NCBI GenBank assembly: GCA_900546385.1 | Contig: URCT01000021.1 | Coordinates: forward strand, 1 to 27,064 | Reading direction: 5' to 3' | Length of the DNA stretch: 27,064 nucleotides | Origin: an uncultured Eubacteriales bacterium | Lineage (GTDB): Bacteria > Bacillota > Clostridia > Oscillospirales > CAG-382 | In this document: piece after piece, positions 1-7,221 of the stretch | Position numbering within the stretch: position 1 is the first letter of the stretch | Layout: the number at the start of each line of letters is the position of its first letter | Notes under the pieces: generated by a model | What the model was told of the DNA's origin: nothing | Seen by the model: only the letters and a program-made list of their open reading frames with translations | Databases searched by the model: none | Program-made: the position numbers and the translations under genes

Positions 1-17
1 CCTCGGCGTGTTTTTGC

Positions 18-352
18 GGTACTTTTTGCACGCCGCAAAAAGTACCAATCCGTTCTCTTTGCAGAGAACATCGAGGTTTTACAAACCTCGATTCAGCTCG
101 CCACAATGGCGGCTTCGCACAAACAAAATTAAAACCTTTCCCAAAGGGAGATTCGAGGTTCTGCAAACCTCGAATCAGCGCACACAAACAAAAACTTCGC
201 ACAAACCCAATTAAATCCTTTTGCCGCTCTGTGGCCTCTCCGCCGCCTTGCGGCGATTTCTTTCTCCTACTTTTTGTAAAGTACAAAAAGTAGGGCAAAA
301 AACTTTTCCGCCTTGCGACAGGCTGAGGGAACGGCTCAAAACAGCCGTTCCC
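18..352. repeat. cluster of short inverted repeats in a gene-free region
   Basis: The first 392 bases hold no credible gene but at least six hairpin-forming palindromes. Arms are 18-29/35-46 (12 bp), 52-58/63-69 (7 bp), 70-79/83-92 (10 bp), 150-160/166-176 (11 bp), 241-245/251-255 (5 bp), 266-278/282-294 (13 bp) and 327-336/343-352 (10 bp). The first and the 266-294 hairpin share the core TACTTTTTG...CAAAAAGTA although they lie about 250 bases apart. Such clusters may be dispersed intergenic repeats (REP/MITE-like), but this cannot be confirmed from one window. The 206-base open frame at 8-214 is low complexity, has no ribosome binding site and is not taken as a gene. Confidence 0.75.
70..221. 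repeat. imperfect tandem duplication, 82-base period
   Basis: Bases 72-139 align without gaps to 154-221; 51 of 68 positions are identical by hand count. Each copy begins with a hairpin built on CGAGG...CCTCG and ends with a TTCGCACAAAC...AATTAAA...CCTTT segment. The hairpin arms differ slightly between copies (10 bp in the first, 11 bp in the second), but both stems pair perfectly. The 92/174 difference (T to A) is matched by a change on the other arm. This suggests that the folded form, in DNA or RNA, is kept. Confidence 0.7.
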
Positions 353-361
353 GTTTTCTTT
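327..361 (+). terminator. putative rho-independent terminator
   Basis: A 10-bp GC-rich stem (327-336/343-352) with a 6-base loop is followed by a T-rich tract (354-361). It would end a plus-strand transcript entering from left of the window, and it insulates the promoter at 393-421. The T tract is interrupted by a C, so strength is uncertain. It may instead be one more member of the palindrome cluster. Confidence 0.45.
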
Positions 362-392
362 GCGGCAGATCGACATTTTTTCAAAAATGCTC

Positions 393-421
393 TTGATTCT
401 GCCGGTAAAGTGTGCTATAAT
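393..421 (+). promoter_or_regulatory. sigma-A promoter for aminotransferase-trpS-tagO operon
   Basis: The -35 hexamer TTGATT (393-398) is followed by a 17-base spacer and TATAAT (416-421). TG at 413-414 makes it an extended -10. The transcript would start near 428, leaving a leader of about 70 bases before the ATG at 497. Confidence 0.8.
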
Positions 422-496
422 CCAATAAATACAATCAAAATGCCTACGTATGCATTTTTTTGCTTACGCAGCCGGTTAGAAAGGACTGCTTTTTTC

Positions 497-1687
497 ATGA
501 CATTCGAATTTTCCAATAAAGTAAAGGACTTAAAACCGTCCGCTATCCGCGAGATTTTCAAATCGCTCACCGATCCGAGCGTGATCTCCTTTGCCGCCGG
601 CAACCCGTCGCCGCTCTCGTTCCCGGTGGACAAGCTGCAAAAATTAGCCAACGAGATTTTTGAAACGGAATCCGCCAAATCCCTCCAATACGGCATCACC
701 GAGGGCTACGCACCGCTAAGAAAGCAGGTTGCCGAACGCCTTGCCTCCAAATTCGGCATCGGGCGCGATTACGATATGACGGTCATCACCTCCGGTGGTC
801 AACAGGGCATTGACCTTGCCTGCAAGGTGCTATGCAACGAGGGCGATACGGTTATCTGTGAAAATCCCAGCTTTATCGGCGCACTCAATGCCTTCCGCTC
901 CTATGGCGTTAACTTAAAAGGCCTTGACGTCGGCAAGGACGGTATTGACCCGAACGAGCTTGAAAACATCTTAAAGACCGATAAAAAGGTCAAGCTCATT
1001 TACCTCATCCCGACCTTCCAAAACCCGGCCGGCATCACCATGTCGCTTGAAAAGAGAAAGACTGTGCTGGCACTTGCCAAAAAGTACGGCGTTGTGATTT
1101 TGGAGGACAACCCGTATGGTGAGCTGCGCTTTGCCGGAACGGATATTCCCACTATCAAAAGCATGGACGACGAGGGCGTTGTGCTGTATTGCGGCTCGTT
1201 CTCGAAAATATTGTCCGCCGGTATGCGCGTCGGCTTCCTTTGCGGTCATGAAGAGCTTGTCGGCAAGATCGTAGTCGTCAAGCAGACCAATGACGTTCAT
1301 ACCAACCTGTTTTTCCAAATGCTTTGCTCAAAATTCATCGAAACGTATGGGCTTGACGACCACATTCGCTCGATCAACAAGCTGTACGGTGAAAACTGTG
1401 CCGTCATGCTTGACGCCATGGACAAGACCTTCCCGAAATCCGTGACCTATACGCGTCCCGAAGGCGGTCTGTTCTTATGGGTGACGCTGCCGGAGGGCAC
1501 GGACATGAAGGATTTTCTTGCACGCACCATTGCCGCCAAGGTCGCTGTCGTGCCGGGGGCTACCTTCCTTCCCGAGCCGGATAAAGCCTGCTATTCATTC
1601 CGCATGAATTATTCCATGCCGACGGTCGAACAGATTCGCACCGGTGTCAATGCGCTTGCCGGTGTGATGAAGGACATGGGCTTATAA
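497..1687 (+). CDS. PLP-dependent aminotransferase, class I/II (LysN/MocR-like)
   Basis: A 396-residue fold-type I aminotransferase, probably acting on an amino acid and 2-oxoglutarate in the cytoplasm; the substrate cannot be read from sequence. The order of motifs is typical. An N-terminal AAGNPS segment is followed by SGGQQGIDL, NPAGITMS (PLP-binding Asn), EDNPYGELRF (Asp/Tyr near the cofactor) and SFSK, whose Lys237 should form the PLP Schiff base. The C-terminal YSFRMNYS carries the carboxylate-binding Arg. No GntR-type DNA-binding domain is present, so this is the stand-alone LysN-like form, not a MocR regulator. The open frame extends upstream to 221, but it would run through palindromes and the promoter. 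ATG 497 is preferred because it follows AGAAAGGA at 478-485. It heads an operon, with trpS 27 bases downstream. Confidence 0.9.
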   Translation: MTFEFSNKVKDLKPSAIREIFKSLTDPSVISFAAGNPSPLSFPVDKLQKLANEIFETESAKSLQYGITEGYAPLRKQVAERLASKFGIGRDYDMTVITSGGQQGIDLACKVLCNEGDTVICENPSFIGALNAFRSYGVNLKGLDVGKDGIDPNELENILKTDKKVKLIYLIPTFQNPAGITMSLEKRKTVLALAKKYGVVILEDNPYGELRFAGTDIPTIKSMDDEGVVLYCGSFSKILSAGMRVGFLCGHEELVGKIVVVKQTNDVHTNLFFQMLCSKFIETYGLDDHIRSINKLYGENCAVMLDAMDKTFPKSVTYTRPEGGLFLWVTLPEGTDMKDFLARTIAAKVAVVPGATFLPEPDKACYSFRMNYSMPTVEQIRTGVNALAGVMKDMGL

Positions 1688-1714
1688 AAACGTTTATACA
1701 GAGAGGAAACAACA

Positions 1715-2755
1715 ATGGCAGAAGAAAAGAAACTTGCACCGGAAACGCCGGTTGAAAAAGAGACCAAAAAACGCATCTTTTCGGGCGTTCAACCCAGCGG
1801 CATTCTCACGCTCGGCAACTATATCGGCGCTATCCGCAACTGGGTGGGACTCCAAGAAAACTATGACTGTATGTACTGCATGATGGATTTGCACGCCATC
1901 ACGGTTCGCCAAGTTCCGGCGGATTTAAGACGCCGCACCATGGAGGGCCTTGCGCTGTATATCGCCTGCGGCATCGATCCGAACAAGAGCATTTTGTTCG
2001 TGCAGAGCCACGTTCCGGCACACGCCGAGCTTGCGTGGATTTTAGGCTGCTATACCGGCTTTGGCGAATTGTCGCGCATGACCCAGTTCAAGGATAAATC
2101 CCAAAAACACGCCGATAATATCAATGCCGGCCTTTTCACCTATCCGGTGCTTATGGCGGCCGATATTTTACTCTATCAGACCGACCTTGTTCCGGTCGGT
2201 GCCGACCAAAAGCAGCACGTGGAGATCACGCGTGACATTGCCGGCCGCTTCAACAGCATTTACGGCGATGTGTTCACCATTCCCGAAGCGTACATTCCCA
2301 AAACCGGTATGAAGGTCAATTCGCTTACCGACCCGACCAAAAAGATGAGCAAATCCGATCCGAATCCGGCATCGTATGTGGCCATCATTGAAAGCCGCGA
2401 CGATACCATCCGCAAGATCAAGCGCGCCGTGACCGATTCCGACAGCGTGGTCAAATACGCGCCCGGCAAGGACGGTATCAACAATCTTATGAGCATCTAT
2501 TCGGTCTTTACCGGCAAGAGCTTTGACGAGATTGAGCGCGAATTCGACGGCAAGGGCTACGGCGATTTCAAGGCAGCTGTCGGCGAGACCTGCGCGGACG
2601 GTTTGGAAAGCGTAAGAAACGAGTATGCGCGTCTTGTCGGCGATAAGGCGTATTTGGAGAGCCTTATGAAGGACGGCGCGGAAAAGGCTTCGTATTTTGC
2701 CGCCAAAACCTTGCGTAAGGTCTATAAAAAGGTCGGCTTCTATCAGACAAAATAA
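1715..2755 (+). CDS. trpS: tryptophan--tRNA ligase
   Basis: Class Ic aminoacyl-tRNA synthetase that charges tRNA-Trp with tryptophan using ATP; cytoplasmic. At 346 residues it is slightly longer than the usual 325-340 because of a charged N-terminal stretch of about 17 residues before the KRIFSGVQPSG core. The HIGH-type signature appears as TLGNYIGA (from residue 32), and the KMSKS loop is exact at residues 210-214, followed by DPN. The ATG at 1715 has GAGAGGAAA just upstream. The gene lies in the same run as the aminotransferase and the tagO-like gene, without a terminator on either side. No T-box leader was found before the operon: the leader from about 428 to 496 is too short for one. Confidence 0.97.
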   Translation: MAEEKKLAPETPVEKETKKRIFSGVQPSGILTLGNYIGAIRNWVGLQENYDCMYCMMDLHAITVRQVPADLRRRTMEGLALYIACGIDPNKSILFVQSHVPAHAELAWILGCYTGFGELSRMTQFKDKSQKHADNINAGLFTYPVLMAADILLYQTDLVPVGADQKQHVEITRDIAGRFNSIYGDVFTIPEAYIPKTGMKVNSLTDPTKKMSKSDPNPASYVAIIESRDDTIRKIKRAVTDSDSVVKYAPGKDGINNLMSIYSVFTGKSFDEIEREFDGKGYGDFKAAVGETCADGLESVRNEYARLVGDKAYLESLMKDGAEKASYFAAKTLRKVYKKVGFYQTK

Positions 2756-2809
2756 GCGGCGCATCCGAACGGCACGCACAACCAACAACTTTGAGAGGAA
2801 CTTTTGTTT

Positions 2810-3913
2810 ATGTTTGAAATGTACGGCTCCGTGTTCAACACGGTCTACGGCATTGTTTTGGCGTTTATCTGCGCCTTCTTCATCTCGGTGACCTCCACGC
2901 CCGTGGTACGCACGCTTGCGTTCAAATGCGGCGTGACGGATATCCCGAAGGATAACCGCCGGATGCACAAAAAAGAAATGCCGCTCATGGGCGGCGCGGC
3001 CATTTTCCTTGCCTTTACGGTCACGGTGCTCATTTTCTGCAAACCGACCGTGCAGACAATCGCCATGCTTGTCGGCAACCTCATCATTGTCATTACCGGC
3101 ATCATCGACGATAAGTACGATATGAACGCGTTTGTCAAGCTGTTTTTGCAGATCGCGGCTTCTGTCGTTGCGGTCGGCGGCGGCATTGTGTTCGAGCAGA
3201 TCAATCTGTTCGGCTACGATATCGCATTCGGCTCGCTTGCACCGGTTGTGACCGTGCTTTGGATCACCGCCATCACCAACGCCGTCAACCTCATCGATGG
3301 CCTTGACGGCCTGTCCTGCGGCGTTTCCACCATTTCGGCCACCACGCTGTTATTCACCCTGCTGCGCACCGATACCGACATCAACGTCATCTGCATGATC
3401 GCGATTTTGGTCGGCGCGTGCATGGGCTTCTTACCGTTCAATTTCAACCCGGCGCGCATTTTCATGGGCGATACCGGCGCGCTGTTTCTCGGCTACACGC
3501 TCGGCGTGCTGTCGATTCAAGGCTGCTTTAAGCTCAACGGCATGGTGTCGTTCTGGGTGCCGATTCTCATTTTTGCTCTGCCGCTTGCCGATACGACCTT
3601 TGCGTTCCTACGCCGCATTCTGACCGGCAAAAGCCCGTTCCATGCGGACAGAGGCCATCTGCACCATAAGCTCATCGACAAGGGCTTTGACCAAAAGCAC
3701 GCGGTCATGATTCTTTACGCTGTCAGCGGTATGCTCGGCATTTCGGCGATTCTGTTCTCCTTCGGTTGGACGGTCAAGGCACTCATCGTCGCGGCTGCCG
3801 CCATTGCCATTCTGTACGGAAACTTGAACTTCTCGTTTGAACGAAAGGATATTTCCGAAAAGCAGGCGGCGCAGATCGAACACGATACGCCCGACGCACC
3901 GGAAAAGCCCTAA
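2810..3913 (+). CDS. tagO: undecaprenyl-phosphate sugar-1-phosphate transferase (TagO/WecA/MraY family)
   Basis: A polytopic membrane enzyme of 367 residues that should transfer a sugar-1-phosphate, usually GlcNAc-1-P, from the UDP-sugar to undecaprenyl phosphate. This is the first step of teichoic acid or other wall glycopolymer synthesis. Diagnostic motifs are present: RRMHKKEMPLMGG near residue 50, DDKYD at 100-104 (Asp pair), NAVNLIDGLDGLS at 157-169, NPARIFMGDTGALFLG around D221, and the HADRGHLHHKL loop at 278-288, which points to TagO/WecA and not MraY. About ten hydrophobic segments are seen. The C-terminal 35 residues are a hydrophilic tail. ATG 2810 sits 10 bases after GAGAGGA (2793-2799). 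A TTG at 2804 in the same frame is the alternative start but lies too close to that site. The sugar specificity is inferred. Confidence 0.9.
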   Translation: MFEMYGSVFNTVYGIVLAFICAFFISVTSTPVVRTLAFKCGVTDIPKDNRRMHKKEMPLMGGAAIFLAFTVTVLIFCKPTVQTIAMLVGNLIIVITGIIDDKYDMNAFVKLFLQIAASVVAVGGGIVFEQINLFGYDIAFGSLAPVVTVLWITAITNAVNLIDGLDGLSCGVSTISATTLLFTLLRTDTDINVICMIAILVGACMGFLPFNFNPARIFMGDTGALFLGYTLGVLSIQGCFKLNGMVSFWVPILIFALPLADTTFAFLRRILTGKSPFHADRGHLHHKLIDKGFDQKHAVMILYAVSGMLGISAILFSFGWTVKALIVAAAAIAILYGNLNFSFERKDISEKQAAQIEHDTPDAPEKP

Positions 3914-3962
3914 GCCGCAAAAGCCCTCTTGTCCGTCAAAAAACCGAAAGGAGGAAAAACGC

Positions 3963-4853
3963 GTGAAGGAAAAAGTCAAAAGCGCCTTGTTTTCGCTGTT
4001 AAACGTGCTGCTTGTGGCCGCCGTATTGCTTTTTATCTTAATCGGCCTTGCCAAAATCGGGCTTATCGACCTTCCGTCGTTTTTCGCGCCTTTTTTCGGG
4101 AAAGATCCGAATGCTTCGACCGAACCGTCGGATAACGGCCTTTCCGCCATTTTGAAGCCCGACACGGCACGCGACGGCTTTACGGTCGTCAAAGCCGAAA
4201 TGACGCCGGAAAGCGTCCGTACCATGCTAAGCGCGCTCACGCCCAAAAAGACCTATGCGCATGACTTGGAATACACGGTGTATTCCGGCAATGTCGGCTC
4301 TTCGCGGCGCGTGGTGTTATACCGGCTGAACGACGCGTATTTGGCCTATTATGTATCTCCGGGAGCCGGTGCCTATAAGCAGGTGTTCGAAAAGGACGGC
4401 ACCACCTCCATCAGCGTGTCTCGCCATAACGAAACGCATACCGCTGCCTATCCGACCGGCGACATCGACTTTGCCGGCGAAATCGGCGTGATCCTTACCC
4501 ATGAGGACTTTCTGAAAACCGCCGGTGACGACGGCTATACCTATTCGCTGGTTTCGGGCGACGACGGCACGTTGATGCTCATCACCTTCACCTCCCAAAG
4601 CGGCACATATACGCAAACGCAGACGTATAAGCTGAACCTCGATTACGGCATTGTCACCGAAGCCTGGTGCTACGAAAACGATAAGCTCATCTATGCCTTA
4701 TCCACCGGTCGCCTTGCCGAACGCATCGAACCGGATTTTGCCATTCCGCAGGAATTTTCCGATTTGCTGCCCGATGCGCTTAAAACGCTGCTTGCCTCCG
4801 GAACGGACGTGCCGGAAGTTTATCCCGATCCGACCGAAACTCCGGCAGCGTAA
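3963..4853 (+). CDS. membrane-anchored extracytoplasmic protein of unknown function
   Basis: Not recognised as a named family. The 296-residue product begins with a short basic segment and one strong hydrophobic helix (about residues 8-35). The rest is hydrophilic and rich in Thr, Tyr and Asp with beta-like alternation, so the body probably sits outside the membrane. The end is Pro/Thr-rich. The start is GTG at 3963, 8 bases after a full AAAGGAGG (3947-3954). The open frame upstream overlaps the tagO end and is not used. It is the last gene of the aminotransferase-trpS-tagO run, 49 bases after tagO, so a role in the cell envelope is a reasonable guess from context only. Its stop codon lies in the loop of a 6-bp palindrome (4845-4859), and the next gene converges 7 bases later. 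Confidence 0.8.
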   Translation: MKEKVKSALFSLLNVLLVAAVLLFILIGLAKIGLIDLPSFFAPFFGKDPNASTEPSDNGLSAILKPDTARDGFTVVKAEMTPESVRTMLSALTPKKTYAHDLEYTVYSGNVGSSRRVVLYRLNDAYLAYYVSPGAGAYKQVFEKDGTTSISVSRHNETHTAAYPTGDIDFAGEIGVILTHEDFLKTAGDDGYTYSLVSGDDGTLMLITFTSQSGTYTQTQTYKLNLDYGIVTEAWCYENDKLIYALSTGRLAERIEPDFAIPQEFSDLLPDALKTLLASGTDVPEVYPDPTETPAA

Positions 4854-4860
4854 CGCTGCA

Positions 4861-5271
4861 CTACAGTAGCAGCAAGACCGCCAGTAAAAGCGGGATCAGC
4901 TTGTCGTTTTCGCTGTCGCCGTCGGTCAAAAAGAACACAATGAGTAATAAGAGCAGTATGTCGCCGCCGTCGGAAATGCCGAACAGCTTCTGCAAGGGAC
5001 ATTCCTTGGAGGGCGGCTTTGCACACGGCGTTTGATCGCCGCGCGGCATTCCTTCGGGCGCACGGCAATCTTCCGGCTTCGGCGCACAGACCGAGACCGA
5101 ACCGCCCGGAGCGCACGTGCCTTCGGCAGGCTTTTCGCCGACCGGCTTTCCGGTGCAGGTGCGGCTTTCCGCCTGACCGGCACTCCGCCTTAAAAATTCT
5201 TCTTTGGCATAGGCGTCCTCAAATGCACGAACCGTGCCGCTCTTGTTTTGTGGAAATTCGCGTGCGTACAT
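4861..5271 (-). CDS. small protein with C-terminal hydrophobic hairpin, unknown function
   Basis: A 136-residue protein with no enzyme motif visible. Residues 1-95 are hydrophilic, rich in Pro, Lys, Glu and Cys (eight Cys), and look disordered. The last about 40 residues form two Leu-rich hydrophobic stretches separated by a short acidic turn (TDGDSENDK), ending right at the C-terminus. Small proteins with this acidic-turn Leu-rich tail are common next to uncharacterised genes in Clostridia, as far as I recall, but I know no established function. It is the third gene of a minus-strand operon, 17 bases after the 151-residue protein, with a GGAAGGGGA-type binding site before ATG 5271. The tail could insert in a membrane as a hairpin. 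The convergent neighbour ends 7 bases away. Confidence 0.7.
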   Translation of the reverse strand: MYAREFPQNKSGTVRAFEDAYAKEEFLRRSAGQAESRTCTGKPVGEKPAEGTCAPGGSVSVCAPKPEDCRAPEGMPRGDQTPCAKPPSKECPLQKLFGISDGGDILLLLLIVFFLTDGDSENDKLIPLLLAVLLLL

Positions 5272-5288
5272 GGTTTTGTCCCCTTCCG

Positions 5289-5744
5289 CTATCCTAACAG
5301 CGTATTTTTATAGTTGTTCAACAATCCCGCCACACTCAACGCGCGTACCAATCCGTCCACGCGCTCTTTTTTTGCATCGTTGACATACGGACGGATGGCC
5401 TTTAGAAGCGTGATGCGCCTGTCGGGCGTGCCTTTTCCGGATAACAGCGCACCGAGCGGCGCAGAGGGCGAAATGCCGCTTGCGGCAGGCAGCATGGCCG
5501 CCGCTTCCTGCGCTTCCGGCGCATGGGGCTTTGTTGGCGGTACGGAGGATTCGGAAAGCGCGGCGTTTTCCGGTTCCTTCTGCGGCAGCACATCGCTTTC
5601 CGGCGCAGAGCTTTCCGGCGCACTGCCTGCCAATAGCTGCGAAAGGCCGCTTCCGCCAAAGCTTTCGACCATGCTTGCAATACGCTCTAAGGTTTCCGGA
5701 TTGCTTAACAGAGCTTTGATTTGTTCGCTTGAAATGTCGGCCAT
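5289..5744 (-). CDS. hypothetical protein, conserved helical ends with a Pro/Ser/Glu-rich linker
   Basis: A 151-residue cytoplasmic-looking protein without signal or membrane segment. Residues 1-40 (starting MADISSEQIKALLSNPE) are helical. A low-complexity Ala/Ser/Pro/Glu linker covers about 41-95. The C-terminal part, about 105-145, holds the Arg/Lys-rich segment RRITLLKAIRPYVNDAKKER followed by a Leu-rich helix. That C-terminal pattern resembles a recurrent clostridial family of unknown role; this is recollection, not a search. Its start follows a perfect AAAGGAGG that overlaps the stop region of the upstream gene (12 bases between the two genes), so the two are probably translationally coupled. 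The middle gene of a three-gene operon. Confidence 0.75.
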   Translation of the reverse strand: MADISSEQIKALLSNPETLERIASMVESFGGSGLSQLLAGSAPESSAPESDVLPQKEPENAALSESSVPPTKPHAPEAQEAAAMLPAASGISPSAPLGALLSGKGTPDRRITLLKAIRPYVNDAKKERVDGLVRALSVAGLLNNYKNTLLG

Positions 5745-5756
5745 GGCGATCCTCCT

Positions 5757-6005
5757 TTAAGCTTGATCGTTCTCGATGCGCCGGGCGATTTCGGAGGCTG
5801 CCTGCGGACTGATTTTGCTTAACATCTCGTTGATCTGCTCGGCACTCAACGCTTTTAGCATTCCGCGAAGCCGTGCCACATCGGAAAGCGCGGCGGAGGT
5901 GCTTCGCGCGTCCGCTCCGGCAGCCACGGCGGCGGACGAAACCTTGCGGCGAAGCTCCTCATCCGAGAGGGCTAACAGCTTTTGAAGCTTTTCGTTATCA
6001 AGCAT
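5757..6005 (-). CDS. small helical protein, unknown function, first gene of small-protein operon
   Basis: An 82-residue, highly charged, all-helical protein. It has three likely amphipathic helices, around 4-25, 38-55 and 57-80, with LSDEELRRKVSSAAVAAG near the start and LSAEQINEMLSKI in the middle. No catalytic or DNA-binding motif is evident. The ATG at 6005 is preceded on the minus strand by AAGGAG (6014-6019) at good spacing. It leads two further small genes (5289-5744 and 4861-5271) with tight spacing, and nothing else lies in the operon. The N-terminal half of the next protein is of a similar helical kind, so the two could have a shared origin or could interact. Function unknown. Confidence 0.75.
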   Translation of the reverse strand: MLDNEKLQKLLALSDEELRRKVSSAAVAAGADARSTSAALSDVARLRGMLKALSAEQINEMLSKISPQAASEIARRIENDQA

Positions 6006-6054
6006 AGAATTGACTCCTTTATGAAAAAATCGAGCGGTTAGATCCGTTTGCTAC

Positions 6055-6081
6055 AGTATATGCCGCTTTTTCGGAATATGA
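6055..6081 (-). promoter_or_regulatory. possible sporulation (sigma-E-like) promoter for the small-protein operon
   Basis: Reading the minus strand, TCATATT (6081-6075) matches the Bacillus sigma-E -35 pattern KMATATT. CATATACT (6062-6055) matches seven of eight positions of the -10 pattern CATACAHT. The spacer is 12 bases, shorter than the usual 14-15, which weakens the call. No good sigma-A promoter was seen for the 6005 start. Confidence 0.3.
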
Positions 6082-6126
6082 CCTCTTGCGCGTTTTTCAA
6101 ATACAAAAAAGAAAGAGCCGAATGCC

Positions 6127-6624
6127 ATGAAAATTCTTGTTTTTTCCGATACACACCGCAAAACCGAACCGATGGCGCAGATCATCCGCGCGAACGTCGG
6201 CAAGGTCGATTTGGTCATCCATTTGGGCGATAACTATACCGATCTTGCCGAAATCCGCGACGATTTTCCGCAGGTCGCTTTCCTTGGCGTCTGCGGCAAC
6301 TGTGATCTGTTCGTCAGCAGCCGCTATCCCGTTTCCGATACCGTGTCGCTCGAAGGACATAAAATCTTTTTCACGCACGGACATAAATACGACATCCGCG
6401 TGGCGGATACGGTTCTCGGCTTCGAAGCCAAAAAAGCCGGTGCGGACATCGTGTTATACGGTCATACGCACGTCGGCGCGTACTATGAAAAAAACGGATT
6501 AACCTTTTTCAATCCCGGAAGCCTTTCCGAGCCGCGCGACGGCAAAAAAGGCTCTTACGGCGTTATCACGCTTTCGCCCGAAAAATGTACCTTCGAACAC
6601 CGGTATTACGACCCCAAAGCATAA
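6127..6624 (+). CDS. YfcE/MJ0936-type metallophosphoesterase
   Basis: A 165-residue calcineurin-like phosphoesterase that would hydrolyse phosphodiester bonds with two bound metal ions. The five metal-binding blocks are all visible: SDTH with D8 and H10, GDN with D35, GNCD with N58, THGH at 83-86 and GHTH at 112-115. GNCD in place of the commoner GNHD is frequent in the YfcE subgroup. Length and motif order match YfcE, and no domain is added. The physiological substrate is unknown for most members. The start ATG 6127 has only a weak purine-rich stretch (AAAGAAAGAG) upstream. It heads a plus-strand run of six closely spaced genes and is divergent from the small-protein operon. Confidence 0.9.
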   Translation: MKILVFSDTHRKTEPMAQIIRANVGKVDLVIHLGDNYTDLAEIRDDFPQVAFLGVCGNCDLFVSSRYPVSDTVSLEGHKIFFTHGHKYDIRVADTVLGFEAKKAGADIVLYGHTHVGAYYEKNGLTFFNPGSLSEPRDGKKGSYGVITLSPEKCTFEHRYYDPKA

Positions 6625-6636
6625 AGGAGAATCTTC

Positions 6637-7197
6637 ATGACCTACCGCGTTCCCAAAAAAGATAAAAAAGCATCGCTAACGGCATTGCTTGCGGCGATTT
6701 TTTCCGTGCTGTGCTTTGCCTTTTCCTCGTTTATGACCGCACCTGTGGCGTACCAGCTGACCGGCCTTGTGCTTGCCGTTGCCGCGTTGCAGGTTTACAT
6801 GAAATTTGTCCAAAGCGGCTATGTGTATGAGGTGACGGAAAACGACCTGCGCGTCCACAAAATCACCGGCAAGAAGAGTACGACCGTGTGCTCCATGAGC
6901 CTTGAAGAATCGCTCACCGGCGTGTTAAGTGCCGCCTATGCCGCCAAAAACGCCGCAAAACTGCCCAAAAACACCATTTCTCTCAATTTCTGCCAAAACC
7001 TTTTTTGTGAGGATTTCGCCGTATACTATTTCAATTTCAACGGCCGGGTGGCAAAACTAAAATTCGAGCCGGACGCGGCCTTTGCCGAAAGCGTCAACAA
7101 AGCCATCGCCGCCGCCAAAAAACGCGCCGCGGCCTATGCCGCCTTCGGCGAACCGGAACAGTCTGCAAAAGAACCTTCTTCGGACGAAAACGACTAA
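6637..7197 (+). CDS. two-TM membrane protein of unknown function
   Basis: A 186-residue protein not assigned to a named family. A basic N-terminus (MTYRVPKKDKK) is followed by two hydrophobic helices at about 12-32 and 36-56. The soluble part (about 60-155) has beta-rich stretches such as YVYEVTENDLRVHK and looks PH-like in pattern. It ends in an Ala/Lys helix and an acidic tail. The layout of two TM helices followed by a small beta domain resembles bacterial PH-domain membrane proteins, but this is a resemblance only. Its AAAGGAGA binding site overlaps the stop of the phosphoesterase gene, so the two are probably coupled. It lies 24 bases before thiI. Confidence 0.75.
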   Translation: MTYRVPKKDKKASLTALLAAIFSVLCFAFSSFMTAPVAYQLTGLVLAVAALQVYMKFVQSGYVYEVTENDLRVHKITGKKSTTVCSMSLEESLTGVLSAAYAAKNAAKLPKNTISLNFCQNLFCEDFAVYYFNFNGRVAKLKFEPDAAFAESVNKAIAAAKKRAAAYAAFGEPEQSAKEPSSDEND

Positions 7198-7221
7198 ACC
7201 AACGAAACGGAGTATCGCACC

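Noticed and set aside
8..214. 68-codon open frame at the left edge
   Set aside because: Low complexity, runs through several hairpins and the tandem repeat, and has no ribosome binding site.
221..496. 92-residue N-terminal extension of the aminotransferase
   Set aside because: It contains the promoter and palindromes. ATG 497 has a good binding site and fits the family start.
2168..2968. 266-codon minus-strand frame opposite trpS and tagO
   Set aside because: Antisense shadow of two clear genes; composition follows codon bias of the real frames and no motif was recognised.
4845..4859. GCAGCG-TAA-CGCTGC palindrome at the convergent gene ends as a terminator
   Set aside because: Stem of only six base pairs with no T tract on either strand.
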